A DNA stretch of 24,286 nucleotides from a virus: IMG/VR virus record IMGVR_UViG_3300047300_000516, positions 1-24,286 of that record, one strand, 5' to 3'. The notes under the pieces were generated by a model. That model was not told the DNA's origin. It saw nothing but the letters and a program-made list of their open reading frames with translations, and did not search any database. The position numbers and the translations under genes are program-made. Below, in pieces: positions 1 to 6,632 of this stretch; position 1 is the stretch's first letter; every line of letters begins with the position of its first letter.

Positions 1-8
1 ACATATAT

Positions 9-254
9 ATGATAAAATACCAAGTTATAGTCCATGCTAATATAGACCAGATATTAGATGAGATTAGAAATCGGTTAAACCCCGACTACCAAAAATGGAC
101 AAGCCGTGAGTTTGACACTCAGGAAGAAGCCGAGCATTATGCTATGATGGCTCGCGTGGCATCCGGACAAGAAGTTAGTATTAGAGAAAAAAATCCCGAC
201 CAATATAAAAGCATTAGAGATCGGGTAGCACATATTTTAAGGAAATGCGAATGA
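9..254 (+). CDS. Small hypothetical protein, copy 1 of a paralogous pair
   Basis: This 81-residue protein is not recognised as a named family. It begins with a short beta-like stretch (YQVIVHA), then a helix (ILDEIRNRLNPDY) and a second helix after an aromatic/acidic turn (EEAEHYAMMARVASGQ). The protein at 1071-1301 follows the same plan and shares ILxxIRNRxNPxY and the EDALEYAYMVRLHGG-type helix, so the two are paralogues separated by an HNH endonuclease gene. The ATG lies eight bases from the window edge, so its ribosome binding site cannot be judged. The gene probably belongs to the early operon that leads into the primase. Function unknown. Confidence 0.75.
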   Translation: MIKYQVIVHANIDQILDEIRNRLNPDYQKWTSREFDTQEEAEHYAMMARVASGQEVSIREKNPDQYKSIRDRVAHILRKCE

Positions 255-268
255 CTTGCCCGATAAAC

Positions 269-296
269 TTGCGAAAAAAGTGAAATAGTGTATAAT
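269..296 (+). promoter_or_regulatory. Sigma70-like promoter upstream of the HNH gene
   Basis: TTGCGA at 269-274 is followed by a 16-base spacer and a perfect TATAAT at 291-296. It lies in the 146-base gap between the small gene ending at 254 and the HNH start at 401. It is the best bacterial-type promoter seen in the window and would start transcription around 303, just before the structured leader. This suggests that host RNA polymerase transcribes the early block; that is inferred from the match alone. Confidence 0.6.
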
Positions 297-306
297 TAAT
301 TTACGC

Positions 307-383
307 AGGCCTACTTCACCAGGCTTCCAACAACTTGTCCCGTAGTTGTCTGCACGAACGGGACACTCCTTCCGGAAGAAGGA
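307..383 (+). promoter_or_regulatory. Structured RNA leader: H-type pseudoknot flanked by two hairpins
   Basis: Hairpin A pairs AGGCCT (307-312) with AGGCTT (321-326; one G-U pair). The next element pairs ACAACT (330-335) with AGTTGT (344-349), six perfect pairs. Its loop contains GTCCCGT (337-343), which pairs perfectly with ACGGGAC (358-364). That is a classical H-type pseudoknot with a 1-base first loop and an 8-base third loop, sizes that suit crossing stems of 7 and 6 pairs. Hairpin B pairs TCCTTC (367-372) with GAAGGA (378-383). The HNH ribosome binding site (AAAGGTGA, from 391) follows. The element does not match any named riboswitch or ribozyme that I can recall in sequence, although the order hairpin, pseudoknot, hairpin recalls compact regulatory RNAs. 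Confidence 0.55.
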
Positions 384-400
384 ACAAAACAAAGGTGAAT

Positions 401-1081
401 ATGAACTATCAAAAAATATACGATAATTTAATCTATCGTGGTAAAAAAAGGCAATTAGCGAAAGATGATGATATCGAAGTGCATCACATTGTGCCTAAAT
501 GTTTAGGCGGTAATAACGATAACACTAATCTTGTACGTTTAACAATACGAGAACATTTTTTAGCACACTTGTTATTATGTAAAATTTATCCTACTCATTT
601 AGGATTGTATAAAGCAGTATTTTTAATGAGTAAAACGCGAGCGTTGAAATCATCTCGAGATTTTGAGATCTATAAAAGTAAGTGGCGACGATTAGTGAAA
701 TCTAAACAACAATTACGGAATCTTACGAAATCTATGATGTCTAAAAACGCAGATTATAATAAAGAATTTGCTAATTGGTGGAATAATACAGAATGGATGA
801 CGCATCATTCGTTGGGGAAGGTAGTGATGGCTCGTCCAAGGATAGATAAAAACCTAATCAATGAGAATGAATTTAAGATTTTAATAAATGGCATTAAACC
901 AGTGGGTGAAAATATATCTAAAGACGATATCGCGACGCGATACGGAATTGGTAAGAACAAAGCAAAACGAATTAAAAAATTAATTAAAGCCGGTAAAAAA
1001 CAAGTAGTAAATTCTGCTATCGAAGATTTTATTGCTATTGGATCAAAATATTATAATAATGGAGAGAATTATGGAAAATAA
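401..1081 (+). CDS. Free-standing HNH homing endonuclease
   Basis: Predicted 226-residue DNA endonuclease of the HNH (beta-beta-alpha metal) superfamily. Near the N-terminus it carries VHHIVPKCLGG, then NNDNTNLVRLTIREHFLAH; the HH pair, the Asn and the last His fit the HNH catalytic signature. The C-terminal third is basic and contains a possible helix-turn-helix (KDDIATRYGIGKNKAKRIKK), suitable for DNA recognition. I chose ATG 401 because AAAGGTGA lies just upstream; an upstream in-frame TTG at 335 would run through the pseudoknot. It has its own promoter and structured leader and ends inside the next gene (11-base overlap). Such genes usually nick or cut a phage-less allele at the insertion site. 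No intron was recognised around it. Confidence 0.85.
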   Translation: MNYQKIYDNLIYRGKKRQLAKDDDIEVHHIVPKCLGGNNDNTNLVRLTIREHFLAHLLLCKIYPTHLGLYKAVFLMSKTRALKSSRDFEIYKSKWRRLVKSKQQLRNLTKSMMSKNADYNKEFANWWNNTEWMTHHSLGKVVMARPRIDKNLINENEFKILINGIKPVGENISKDDIATRYGIGKNKAKRIKKLIKAGKKQVVNSAIEDFIAIGSKYYNNGENYGK

Positions 1082-1301
1082 AACAGAGTGGCGAGTCACA
1101 TTACAGGGACAAACCGACAGCATACTAGAAATGATTCGGAACAGAAATAATCCTAATTACAAACGTCTTTCGCCTGCCCCTTATACATCTTCCTCTTCTT
1201 TTGCGGTTAAAGAAGACGCTTTAGAATACGCTTATATGGTTCGGCTACATGGTGGTGAGTGTTCTATATACAATTATAATGGAGACAGATATGATGAATG
1301 A
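1071..1301 (+). CDS. Small hypothetical protein, copy 2 of a paralogous pair
   Basis: This 76-residue protein is homologous by eye to the one at 9-254: WRVTLQGQTDSILEMIRNRN aligns with YQVIVHANIDQILDEIRNRL, and EDALEYAYMVRLHGGECSIY aligns with EEAEHYAMMARVASGQEVSI. The start at 1071 is supported by GGAGAG at 1061, five bases upstream. It overlaps the HNH stop by 11 bases and the GIY-YIG start by 11 bases, so the three are probably translationally linked. The leader TATAATAATGGAGA here resembles TATAATGGAGA before the GIY-YIG gene, as if a translation-start module had been duplicated. Function unknown. Confidence 0.75.
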   Translation: MENKTEWRVTLQGQTDSILEMIRNRNNPNYKRLSPAPYTSSSSFAVKEDALEYAYMVRLHGGECSIYNYNGDRYDE

Positions 1302-2175
1302 GAAAAAAACAGGCATAGTTTATGAATTAAGATGTATGATTGATGATGAATGGCATCCATTTTATGTTGGGCAAACTAATAATCCAAAAAGAAGAATTGG
1401 CGAGCATCGTAATGATGCAAAAAATGCCAAAGAGACTAGCACATTAGTATATAGAAATATTAAAGAATATTTGTTAGCAAACGATATTAAATGGGATATG
1501 TTTGAAATTGAGAAATTTGACGAAACAAGCCCTGACGATTTAGAAGATGAACATATAGTTCGCTTGTTGATGACTGGTGCTAAATTATGGAATAGTAAAA
1601 AAGGCAGCCCTAATTGGTTAGAAGATAGACAAAAGGCAGCGGATGATATGCGAGCACGTAATATTTTTAGTTATCGCAAATACCGTGAAGTGTTATCATT
1701 AGAAGAACACAATCGTAAAATTGAAGAGCAAAACGCAAAACGAGTGCTCGAAGAAGCACTCAAGCAAGCAGAAGCAGAATATCGTCTGCGTGAATTAACT
1801 GCTAGAGAAGCACAGCGTGAAAAAATTAAACAAAATATGTTGGCTGCGGCAGAGCGAGCACGGATCGAGCATGAGCGTTTAGAAGCAGAATCAAAACGCA
1901 AGCAAGCAGAACGCGAAGCAAAATGGTTAGCAGATGCACCAATTAGAGAAGCAAGACTTCGTGCCGAAACGGAAAGATTACAGCGTGAAGAAGAAGAATA
2001 TAAAATAAAACAAGCCAAGGCACAAGCGGTAAGGCAAGAAGCAATAAATTTGCGAAAGCAAGCAACTGATAAACGATTAGCAGAACACGAGATATTTTTA
2101 GAGCGTGTAAAAGAACAAGAGTTTTTAGACCTTGTTAAATCTAGAGAACGCATTGCTAAAATAATGAGGAAATGA
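1291..2175 (+). CDS. GIY-YIG endonuclease with long coiled-coil C-terminus
   Basis: Predicted 294-residue nuclease. The GIY-YIG fold is visible at residues 8-40: GIVYEL, then FYVGQT, then the catalytic-type basic residues KRRIGEHR. A candidate metal-binding Glu follows near residue 87 (LEDEHIVRLL). After about residue 140 the protein becomes an almost uninterrupted Ala/Glu/Arg/Lys/Gln-rich helix to the end (about 150 residues), predicted to be a coiled coil. Free-standing phage GIY-YIG endonucleases more often end in NUMOD or zinc-finger DNA-binding modules, so this tail is atypical. The start at 1291 (or 1294) is preceded by GGAGA at 1281. The stop overlaps the primase start, so the two are coupled. 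Confidence 0.8.
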   Translation: MMNEKKTGIVYELRCMIDDEWHPFYVGQTNNPKRRIGEHRNDAKNAKETSTLVYRNIKEYLLANDIKWDMFEIEKFDETSPDDLEDEHIVRLLMTGAKLWNSKKGSPNWLEDRQKAADDMRARNIFSYRKYREVLSLEEHNRKIEEQNAKRVLEEALKQAEAEYRLRELTAREAQREKIKQNMLAAAERARIEHERLEAESKRKQAEREAKWLADAPIREARLRAETERLQREEEEYKIKQAKAQAVRQEAINLRKQATDKRLAEHEIFLERVKEQEFLDLVKSRERIAKIMRK

Positions 2176-3086
2176 TGAAACTATCAATACACCAAACAAT
2201 ACGGGGCAAGCCAAAGAAAGATAGCGGAGTAAATCTCGGCTATGGATGGGTGAATATAGAAGCCGACTGGGATAGTGTGTTTGCTCTTATAACCCAAGAT
2301 GGCGTTGCTACCAGTGCTGAACTGACTTGCGAAAATCGCAAGGAAGCGAACTTTGTTAGTAGAGAACTTGTCATGGTAGATATCGATAATGGCATGACTA
2401 TTAGAGATTTATTTGATAATGATTTTTACAACTTATACGGTGCGGGATTTTATGCTACACCCAGTTTTACAGAGCAGCATCATAAGTTTAGGATAATGTT
2501 TAGACTACCCCAGCCTGAAACAGATTCTGGGCGATTGAGAAAACTAAACAGAGGATTGTTAAAAGTATTTGAACAAGCAGACGAAGCGTGTAAAGATCCT
2601 ACAAGAATCTTTTACGGGACACCTGACTGCAAGTATTTTGAGCAAACCGATAAAATACTGCCCCGAGAAGCCATGGAAGTTTTAATAGAACTTATAAACG
2701 AAGAAGACGCAGTTGCAGCCGAAGCCATAGCAAATCAACCAGTTGTAGAATATACTATGACGGATAGTAAGAAGAAAAAGATTTTAGAACTACTTAAAGG
2801 TTGTTTCGTGGGCAGTTATCCTATGTGGCGTAATATTGGATGGGGATTAAAAGCAGGCGGGTTTAGTTTGCAAGATTTTCAGTATGTCACTCAAGGAATG
2901 ATGAAGCAAAAAACTGCGCGAGATGCTGCTGGCGTTTGGAACGATGGAGCCATAAACGGGGCAGTGACTATGGGCAGTGTGATACACTTCTTAAAAATAA
3001 GATGCGGGCAAGACTGCTTGCGAACAAGCGATGAAGATAGATTGGAAGATATGGCAAGAGCCATCTTAAAAGATTATAGGAAATAA
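2172..3086 (+). CDS. AEP-type DNA primase with PriCT-2-like domain
   Basis: Predicted 304-residue primase of the archaeo-eukaryotic primase superfamily. LVMVDID (residues 67-72) supplies the metal-binding DxD. SFTEQHHKFRIMF (98-110) fits the motif with the conserved basic/His residues, and DPTRIFYG (142-149) fits the third motif. Residues about 205-277 (WRNIGWGLKAGG, then AAGVWNDG and MGSVIHFLKIR) resemble PriCT-2, the domain linking such primases to their helicase. The SF3-like helicase begins two bases after its stop, giving a split primase-helicase pair. ATG 2172 overlaps the upstream stop; ATG 2175 is four bases from AGGA and may be the true start. It would make RNA or DNA primers for phage genome replication. 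Confidence 0.75.
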   Translation: MMKLSIHQTIRGKPKKDSGVNLGYGWVNIEADWDSVFALITQDGVATSAELTCENRKEANFVSRELVMVDIDNGMTIRDLFDNDFYNLYGAGFYATPSFTEQHHKFRIMFRLPQPETDSGRLRKLNRGLLKVFEQADEACKDPTRIFYGTPDCKYFEQTDKILPREAMEVLIELINEEDAVAAEAIANQPVVEYTMTDSKKKKILELLKGCFVGSYPMWRNIGWGLKAGGFSLQDFQYVTQGMMKQKTARDAAGVWNDGAINGAVTMGSVIHFLKIRCGQDCLRTSDEDRLEDMARAILKDYRK

Positions 3087-3088
3087 AA

Positions 3089-4849
3089 ATGGCTGAGATA
3101 ATAACTTTAACAGACGAAACTAAGAAAGTATTAGAAGATCAAATACAAACGTTTCAAGAACAAGAAAATGCTTTAAGCAGAGAAATTGTTTCATTAGAAG
3201 CAGATGTTATTCGCTTAAATGGCGAAGAAGCAGTAGAACAAGATTCTAAAAAGAAAAAGCAAATTAAATCTTCGATAAAAGCGCTTAAAAGCGATATCGA
3301 CTTAAAACGATTAAATGCTACTACTATTAAAACAAATAGAGAAGTGGCTGCTACTAAATTAGCACAATTAAATGCTCAAGCAAGTAAAGTATATATTACG
3401 CAAAATACTACTGATAGTGTGCTGAAAACTTTTAAGGATAACAATATACATTATGTTATCAACGGACGTAAATGGTGGCGTGTGGAGCAGGATAGTATTG
3501 GCGGTATCCGTATTAAAGACCATGACTATATGGAACTTAAAGATTTAGTCTTTTATAGCACAGACTGGGAAATTAAAGACGAAATGGAAGTTAAACGATT
3601 CGCGAAAGATAACCAAAGATTCTTTAAGGATATAGTTAGAGATTTTACTACTAGAAATGTTGCTGGCGTTTATAACCAAATGGACGATATCCGTAGATAC
3701 TGGTTAAAACCGATACACGACAGCGATCCGCATATTGCGTTTTTAATGCTAACTTTAAGTATAGCGGGCGGCGCAGAAGATTATAGCGATCAACTGGAAA
3801 GACTTATCGCATATCGTTATGTGCATCCAGAAGACGTGATGGTCCCGAATATTGATAGTTGTGCTACAGGCGGAACTGGACGCGACACGTTGTTTAACAT
3901 TATTAGAACTATTTTTACAGACGAATGCTGCGGAGAAGTTAGTGAAGAAACTTTTAACGGAACTCATAACGGCGACTTGTTTGGCAAGATGTGGATTAAA
4001 GTGAATGAACAAAGTAGTAGTAGTGTGGCGATTGATAAAATAAAGGCTTACACTGGTGATAGAAAATATCGCGATAGACAAATGGGGCAAGACGCTAGAG
4101 ATGTGGTTAGATTGTTTAACTTTTTATTCTTTAGAAACGGTTTTACTACTACTGCTAAATTAGCAGGTAGTGGCAGTAGCGGTGAGGATCGTAGATTTGA
4201 ACCAATTATTGCCCGCGTGAATTTAGCCCGTTATGTCGCGTGGAGTATGAATTTAATTGATAATTTAGATCAAATGCTAACCGAGGAACAAGAGCAGGCG
4301 GCTATTAGCCAAATTAAAACTTGGCAGCGAGAAGTTTATAATAACCGCGAAGAAATAGCAAAATGGTTGGGTTATATTATTAAAAAACACGATGCGTATA
4401 ACTTAAAAGAATTGGCACCTATACACGGAATATATTATAAAGAGATGATTATGAGACAGCGCAAAGGTATTGATATTTTTATGCCAAAGTTTATGGATTT
4501 ATTTAGAAACGGATCCAGTACTGTTATTAGTGTTAAAGATGTCCATAAACTTTATGAAGTTGCCGAAAACGCAAAAGTCACTAAAGATTGGTTTAAGAAC
4601 CAAATGATGTACTGGTTAAACACTAAACTGGGTTGGGACTGCGTTGAGGATCAAGAAGATGTTTATCCGCACACAGGTGCTAGTGGCGCTACTCGCCGCA
4701 GATTTTATGCTATTTGGGATAGATTGAACGTTCCTGATAAAAAGATTTTTGATATAAACGATTTTATCGATTCTGACGCATTAGACGAAAAGGGTAATTT
4801 AGTTGGGGAAAAAATCAACCAATATAGTTTGAGAGACGAAATTCGATGA
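3089..4849 (+). CDS. SF3/VirE-like replicative helicase, Walker A lysine replaced
   Basis: Predicted 586-residue ATPase of the phage VirE/D5-like superfamily 3 helicase type. Residues about 5-100 form a long coiled coil. The ATPase core runs from about 205 to 390: Walker A-like ATGGTGRDTL (259-268), Walker B-like MWIKVNEQ (301-308), a possible motif C around FLFFRNGFTT (345-354), and an arginine-rich DRRFEP (367-372) that could supply an arginine finger. Arg265 stands where Walker A normally has Lys (codon CGC at 3881). The C-terminal part (about 400-586) has no recognised domain. The gene starts two bases after the primase and ends with ATGA overlap onto a small gene. It probably unwinds DNA with the neighbouring primase. 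The family call is by motif and context. Confidence 0.7.
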   Translation: MAEIITLTDETKKVLEDQIQTFQEQENALSREIVSLEADVIRLNGEEAVEQDSKKKKQIKSSIKALKSDIDLKRLNATTIKTNREVAATKLAQLNAQASKVYITQNTTDSVLKTFKDNNIHYVINGRKWWRVEQDSIGGIRIKDHDYMELKDLVFYSTDWEIKDEMEVKRFAKDNQRFFKDIVRDFTTRNVAGVYNQMDDIRRYWLKPIHDSDPHIAFLMLTLSIAGGAEDYSDQLERLIAYRYVHPEDVMVPNIDSCATGGTGRDTLFNIIRTIFTDECCGEVSEETFNGTHNGDLFGKMWIKVNEQSSSSVAIDKIKAYTGDRKYRDRQMGQDARDVVRLFNFLFFRNGFTTTAKLAGSGSSGEDRRFEPIIARVNLARYVAWSMNLIDNLDQMLTEEQEQAAISQIKTWQREVYNNREEIAKWLGYIIKKHDAYNLKELAPIHGIYYKEMIMRQRKGIDIFMPKFMDLFRNGSSTVISVKDVHKLYEVAENAKVTKDWFKNQMMYWLNTKLGWDCVEDQEDVYPHTGASGATRRRFYAIWDRLNVPDKKIFDINDFIDSDALDEKGNLVGEKINQYSLRDEIR

Positions 4850-5025
4850 ATTCTAAAGATTTGAATAAAATTATTAAAAATTGCGATTCTAGGATTCGGG
4901 CGGCGAAAAAATTATATAAACAAGGCGTTAAGGGACGATGTATTGCTACTCAAAATCGTGCGTTGTCATCTATTGATTTTAATGAAGATTTAAAATCGAA
5001 ATGTATTAAACGCCTTAGTGAATGA
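4846..5025 (+). CDS. Small basic protein coupled to the helicase gene
   Basis: A 59-residue reading frame whose ATG overlaps the helicase stop (ATGA, 4846-4849), a typical translational coupling. The product is Lys/Arg-rich (NSKDLNKIIKNCDS, then RIRAAKKLYKQGVKGRC) and has three cysteines, so it may bind nucleic acid, but I recognise no family. It ends two bases before the repeat-rich noncoding region at 5028, so it closes the replication block. Confidence 0.6.
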   Translation: MNSKDLNKIIKNCDSRIRAAKKLYKQGVKGRCIATQNRALSSIDFNEDLKSKCIKRLSE

Positions 5026-5027
5026 CC

Positions 5028-5162
5028 TAGGTGCGTAGAATCAGCGTAGAAGCGTAGAATAATCGCTGATTCTTACCTGCTACTGCTAGAAAATTTTTTC
5101 TAAAAAAAACATTTCTTAAAAACCAGGAAAAAACCCCATCTACGCTACGCATTACGCACCTA
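5028..5162 (+). repeat. Repeat-rich noncoding region, candidate replication origin
   Basis: A perfect 10-bp inverted repeat (TAGGTGCGTA 5028-5037, TACGCACCTA 5153-5162) brackets the element. Inside it are a perfect 10-bp hairpin (AGAATCAGCG 5037-5046 with CGCTGATTCT 5064-5073, 17-base loop), a 7-bp AT hairpin (TAGAAAA 5087-5093 with TTTTCTA 5096-5102), and A/T tracts to about 5125. It lies directly downstream of the primase-helicase genes and upstream of the next operon, in the longest gap of the window (5026-5233). Iterons, dyads and an AT-rich stretch together suit a replication origin. A terminator combined with an operator region is the main alternative. Confidence 0.5.
5033..5058 (+). 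repeat. GCGTAGA iterons
   Basis: Three direct copies of GCGTAGA lie at 5033-5039, 5044-5050 and 5052-5058. One inverted copy (TCTACGC) lies at 5139-5145, with TACGC variants at 5146-5150 and 5154-5157. The second and third copies overlap the hairpin 5037-5073. Such clustered short iterons are typical binding sites for a replication initiator or repressor; the binding protein is unknown. Confidence 0.5.
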
Positions 5163-5172
5163 AATTACGCGC

Positions 5173-5199
5173 TTGCCGTTCTAAACGCCATTATATTAT
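5173..5199 (+). promoter_or_regulatory. Weak candidate promoter before the small-gene cluster
   Basis: TTGCCG (5173-5178) is followed after 15 bases by TATTAT (5194-5199) in the AT-rich sequence leading to the start at 5234, whose own ribosome binding site is AAAGGAAA. The spacing is short, so this is only a plausible sigma70-like promoter. It lacks the TAAATA element seen in front of late genes. Confidence 0.3.
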
Positions 5200-5233
5200 A
5201 AGTGAATGATAAGTAATTAACAAAGGAAACAAA

Positions 5234-5611
5234 ATGACTAAGAAAACAGATAAAGAACAAGCGACTGAAAAGAAATCAGTAGGACGCCCACGAGGCTACA
5301 GCCCTGGACTAAAAAGAGAAACTACGCACTCTTCGGGTGCATGGGAATGGAACACTAATTTTTTACATGCAAAAGTAGTTAAGGGCAAGAAAGCGGATTG
5401 CTGGGCATGGACTGGAGCAATTACTCCATATGGAAACGTTATCGGTGCTTATAAAAATGGCAAGAATCAAATGACCCAACCCAACAGATTGCTTGCACAT
5501 GAACTATATGGCATGCCATTAGACGAGAACCACACTGTCAAAATGAGTTGTTTTAATCGCTACTGCTGCAATCATAATCACTTCTTCATAAGAGAGAAAC
5601 AGCCCAAATGA
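5234..5611 (+). CDS. Degenerate HNH/zinc-finger-like DNA-binding protein
   Basis: A 125-residue basic protein. An AT-hook-like GRPRG is at residues 17-21. The C-terminal half follows the layout of small phage HNH proteins: CWAWTGAITPYGN, a conserved AHELYG, then VKMSCFNRYCCNHNHFF. The usual form of the last motif is VxHxCxNxxCxNPxHL, so here the first catalytic His is Met and only the Cys, Asn and final His positions remain. It may therefore bind DNA or zinc without cutting. Start chosen by AAAGGAAA upstream. It is first in a run of small genes and overlaps the next by ATGA. A still-active divergent nuclease cannot be excluded. Confidence 0.65.
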   Translation: MTKKTDKEQATEKKSVGRPRGYSPGLKRETTHSSGAWEWNTNFLHAKVVKGKKADCWAWTGAITPYGNVIGAYKNGKNQMTQPNRLLAHELYGMPLDENHTVKMSCFNRYCCNHNHFFIREKQPK

Positions 5612-5847
5612 TTGAAACAACAACAGATAACAATCGTCTTGCACTGCTTGACGAAGATGAAGAACACAAATTAAAAGAAATATGTAAGAAGTATGCCCAC
5701 CACATGCAATATGATTTCCAGTTTAGTTATTACTCAATCTACTGGGAACCAGAACAATGGTTATTGGCAGTATTAGAACTGCCCACAATAACAAATACAC
5801 TAACAAAGAGAATAACAGTAAAATGTCCAGACCAGAACCCCGCGTAA
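5608..5847 (+). CDS. Small hypothetical protein
   Basis: A 79-residue protein starting in an ATGA overlap with the previous gene and overlapping the next one by 25 bases. It has an acidic helical first half (DEDEEHKLKEICKKYAHHM) and an aromatic beta-like second half (FQFSYYSIYWEPEQWLLAV). No family recognised. The tight overlaps on both sides support it being real and co-translated. Confidence 0.6.
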   Translation: MIETTTDNNRLALLDEDEEHKLKEICKKYAHHMQYDFQFSYYSIYWEPEQWLLAVLELPTITNTLTKRITVKCPDQNPA

Positions 5848-6083
5848 TCGCAACAGCACATAAAGATGATTCAGTATTAGAAGTTTTAGCAACTCCAGCA
5901 ATTTGGCTTATACTGTACCGTGGAGAACCATTTAATCTCCGCAGTAAAGAATGGCGTCTCGACGGGCCAAAATTCTTGTATAAGAAAACCAGTTATGCAA
6001 GTCTTGGTTCTGCTCGTAAACAAGTTAGACGATTGAATGAACTGTTTAACAGTCAAGATTTCACTGTTACAAAGGCTGGATGA
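5823..6083 (+). CDS. Small basic hypothetical protein
   Basis: An 86-residue protein starting at the internal ATG 5823 (MSRPEPRVIAT), inside the end of the previous gene. An upstream ATG at 5757 is in frame but would overlap the neighbour by 91 bases. The sequence suggests beta strands (VLEVLATPAIWLILYRGEPF), then a helix (LGSARKQVRRLNELFN) and a last strand (DFTVTKAG), a small alpha/beta layout also seen at 6127-6348 and in the early pair. No family recognised. Confidence 0.6.
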   Translation: MSRPEPRVIATAHKDDSVLEVLATPAIWLILYRGEPFNLRSKEWRLDGPKFLYKKTSYASLGSARKQVRRLNELFNSQDFTVTKAG

Positions 6084-6126
6084 TTCTTAACCAGAATTAA
6101 CCTATTATATAACTCGATACTTAATT

Positions 6127-6348
6127 ATGACTGAGATAAAAGAAATAACATCTCCTGCTACAATTAAAGCATATATGCTAATGAGATTGACTCGAGACGG
6201 CAACTTTGCACAACTGCCTCCAACTTATGGAACTCATAAGATACTAGGCGGCTTATGGGCAAGTAAAGAAGAAGCACAACACGAGCAATTGATTAAAGCA
6301 TTGCTCGGTGAACAATATAGAGTATTTGAAATAGATTGGAGTTTATAA
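6127..6348 (+). CDS. Small hypothetical protein, no evident SD
   Basis: A 73-residue alpha/beta protein: a first strand (ATIKAYMLMRLTRDG), then SKEEAQHEQLIKALLGEQY as a helix and RVFEIDW as a last strand. The EEA-helix plus final strand recalls the proteins at 9-254 and 1071-1301, although identity is too low to claim homology. The 43-base gap upstream has an AT-rich stretch (CTATTATATAAC) but no convincing Shine-Dalgarno. The next gene begins at its stop codon (TAATG). Confidence 0.6.
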   Translation: MTEIKEITSPATIKAYMLMRLTRDGNFAQLPPTYGTHKILGGLWASKEEAQHEQLIKALLGEQYRVFEIDWSL

Positions 6349-6623
6349 TGTTTAACTCAATATTCGGTTCTAGCATGTTCGGTAATGCAGGACAGTCTAC
6401 AAGTTCTTACATTCAATCTTACTCACCCACTCAAGGACAATTAGGACAATTGGCACAGCAACAAATGTCAGCATATAACGCTGCCATGATGCAAAATCAA
6501 CAGTCAATGACTAAATGGATGCTGGATGGTCGTGCGTATAATTCTAGTCAAGAGTTCGCACTGGCCCTGTATCCAGACGATGAACAAGCACGATTGCTAT
6601 TCGTATTAAAATACCCAACTTAA
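6348..6623 (+). CDS. Small Gln/Ser-rich hypothetical protein
   Basis: A 91-residue protein beginning MFNSIFGSSMFG at a TAATG overlap with the upstream stop; ATG 6336 is also in frame but would overlap more. The first half is low-complexity, rich in Ser, Gln, Tyr and Gly (LGQLAQQQMSAYNAAMMQNQ), resembling virion-associated proteins. The end (SSQEFALALYPDDEQARLLF) is more ordered and has the small alpha/beta layout of its neighbours. Function unknown; a minor structural role is possible. Confidence 0.6.
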   Translation: MFNSIFGSSMFGNAGQSTSSYIQSYSPTQGQLGQLAQQQMSAYNAAMMQNQQSMTKWMLDGRAYNSSQEFALALYPDDEQARLLFVLKYPT

Positions 6624-6632
6624 AGGAAAATT

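Noticed and set aside
335-400. Upstream TTG start extending the HNH gene by 22 residues
   Set aside because: It would translate through the pseudoknot and hairpin, while ATG 401 has AAAGGTGA directly upstream.
307-400. Group I intron or hammerhead-type ribozyme in the HNH leader
   Set aside because: No hammerhead core (CUGAUGA with GAAA) and no group I P3/P7 arrangement could be seen, and there is no interrupted gene on either side.
1671-2153. Reverse-strand open frame over the coiled-coil end of the GIY-YIG gene
   Set aside because: It is a composition shadow of the Glu/Lys/Ala-rich helix on the + strand and has low-complexity Ser/Arg/Ala content.
5026-5233. tRNA gene in the repeat-rich gap
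   Set aside because: The hairpins do not make a cloverleaf and no T-loop GTTCxAxxC was seen.
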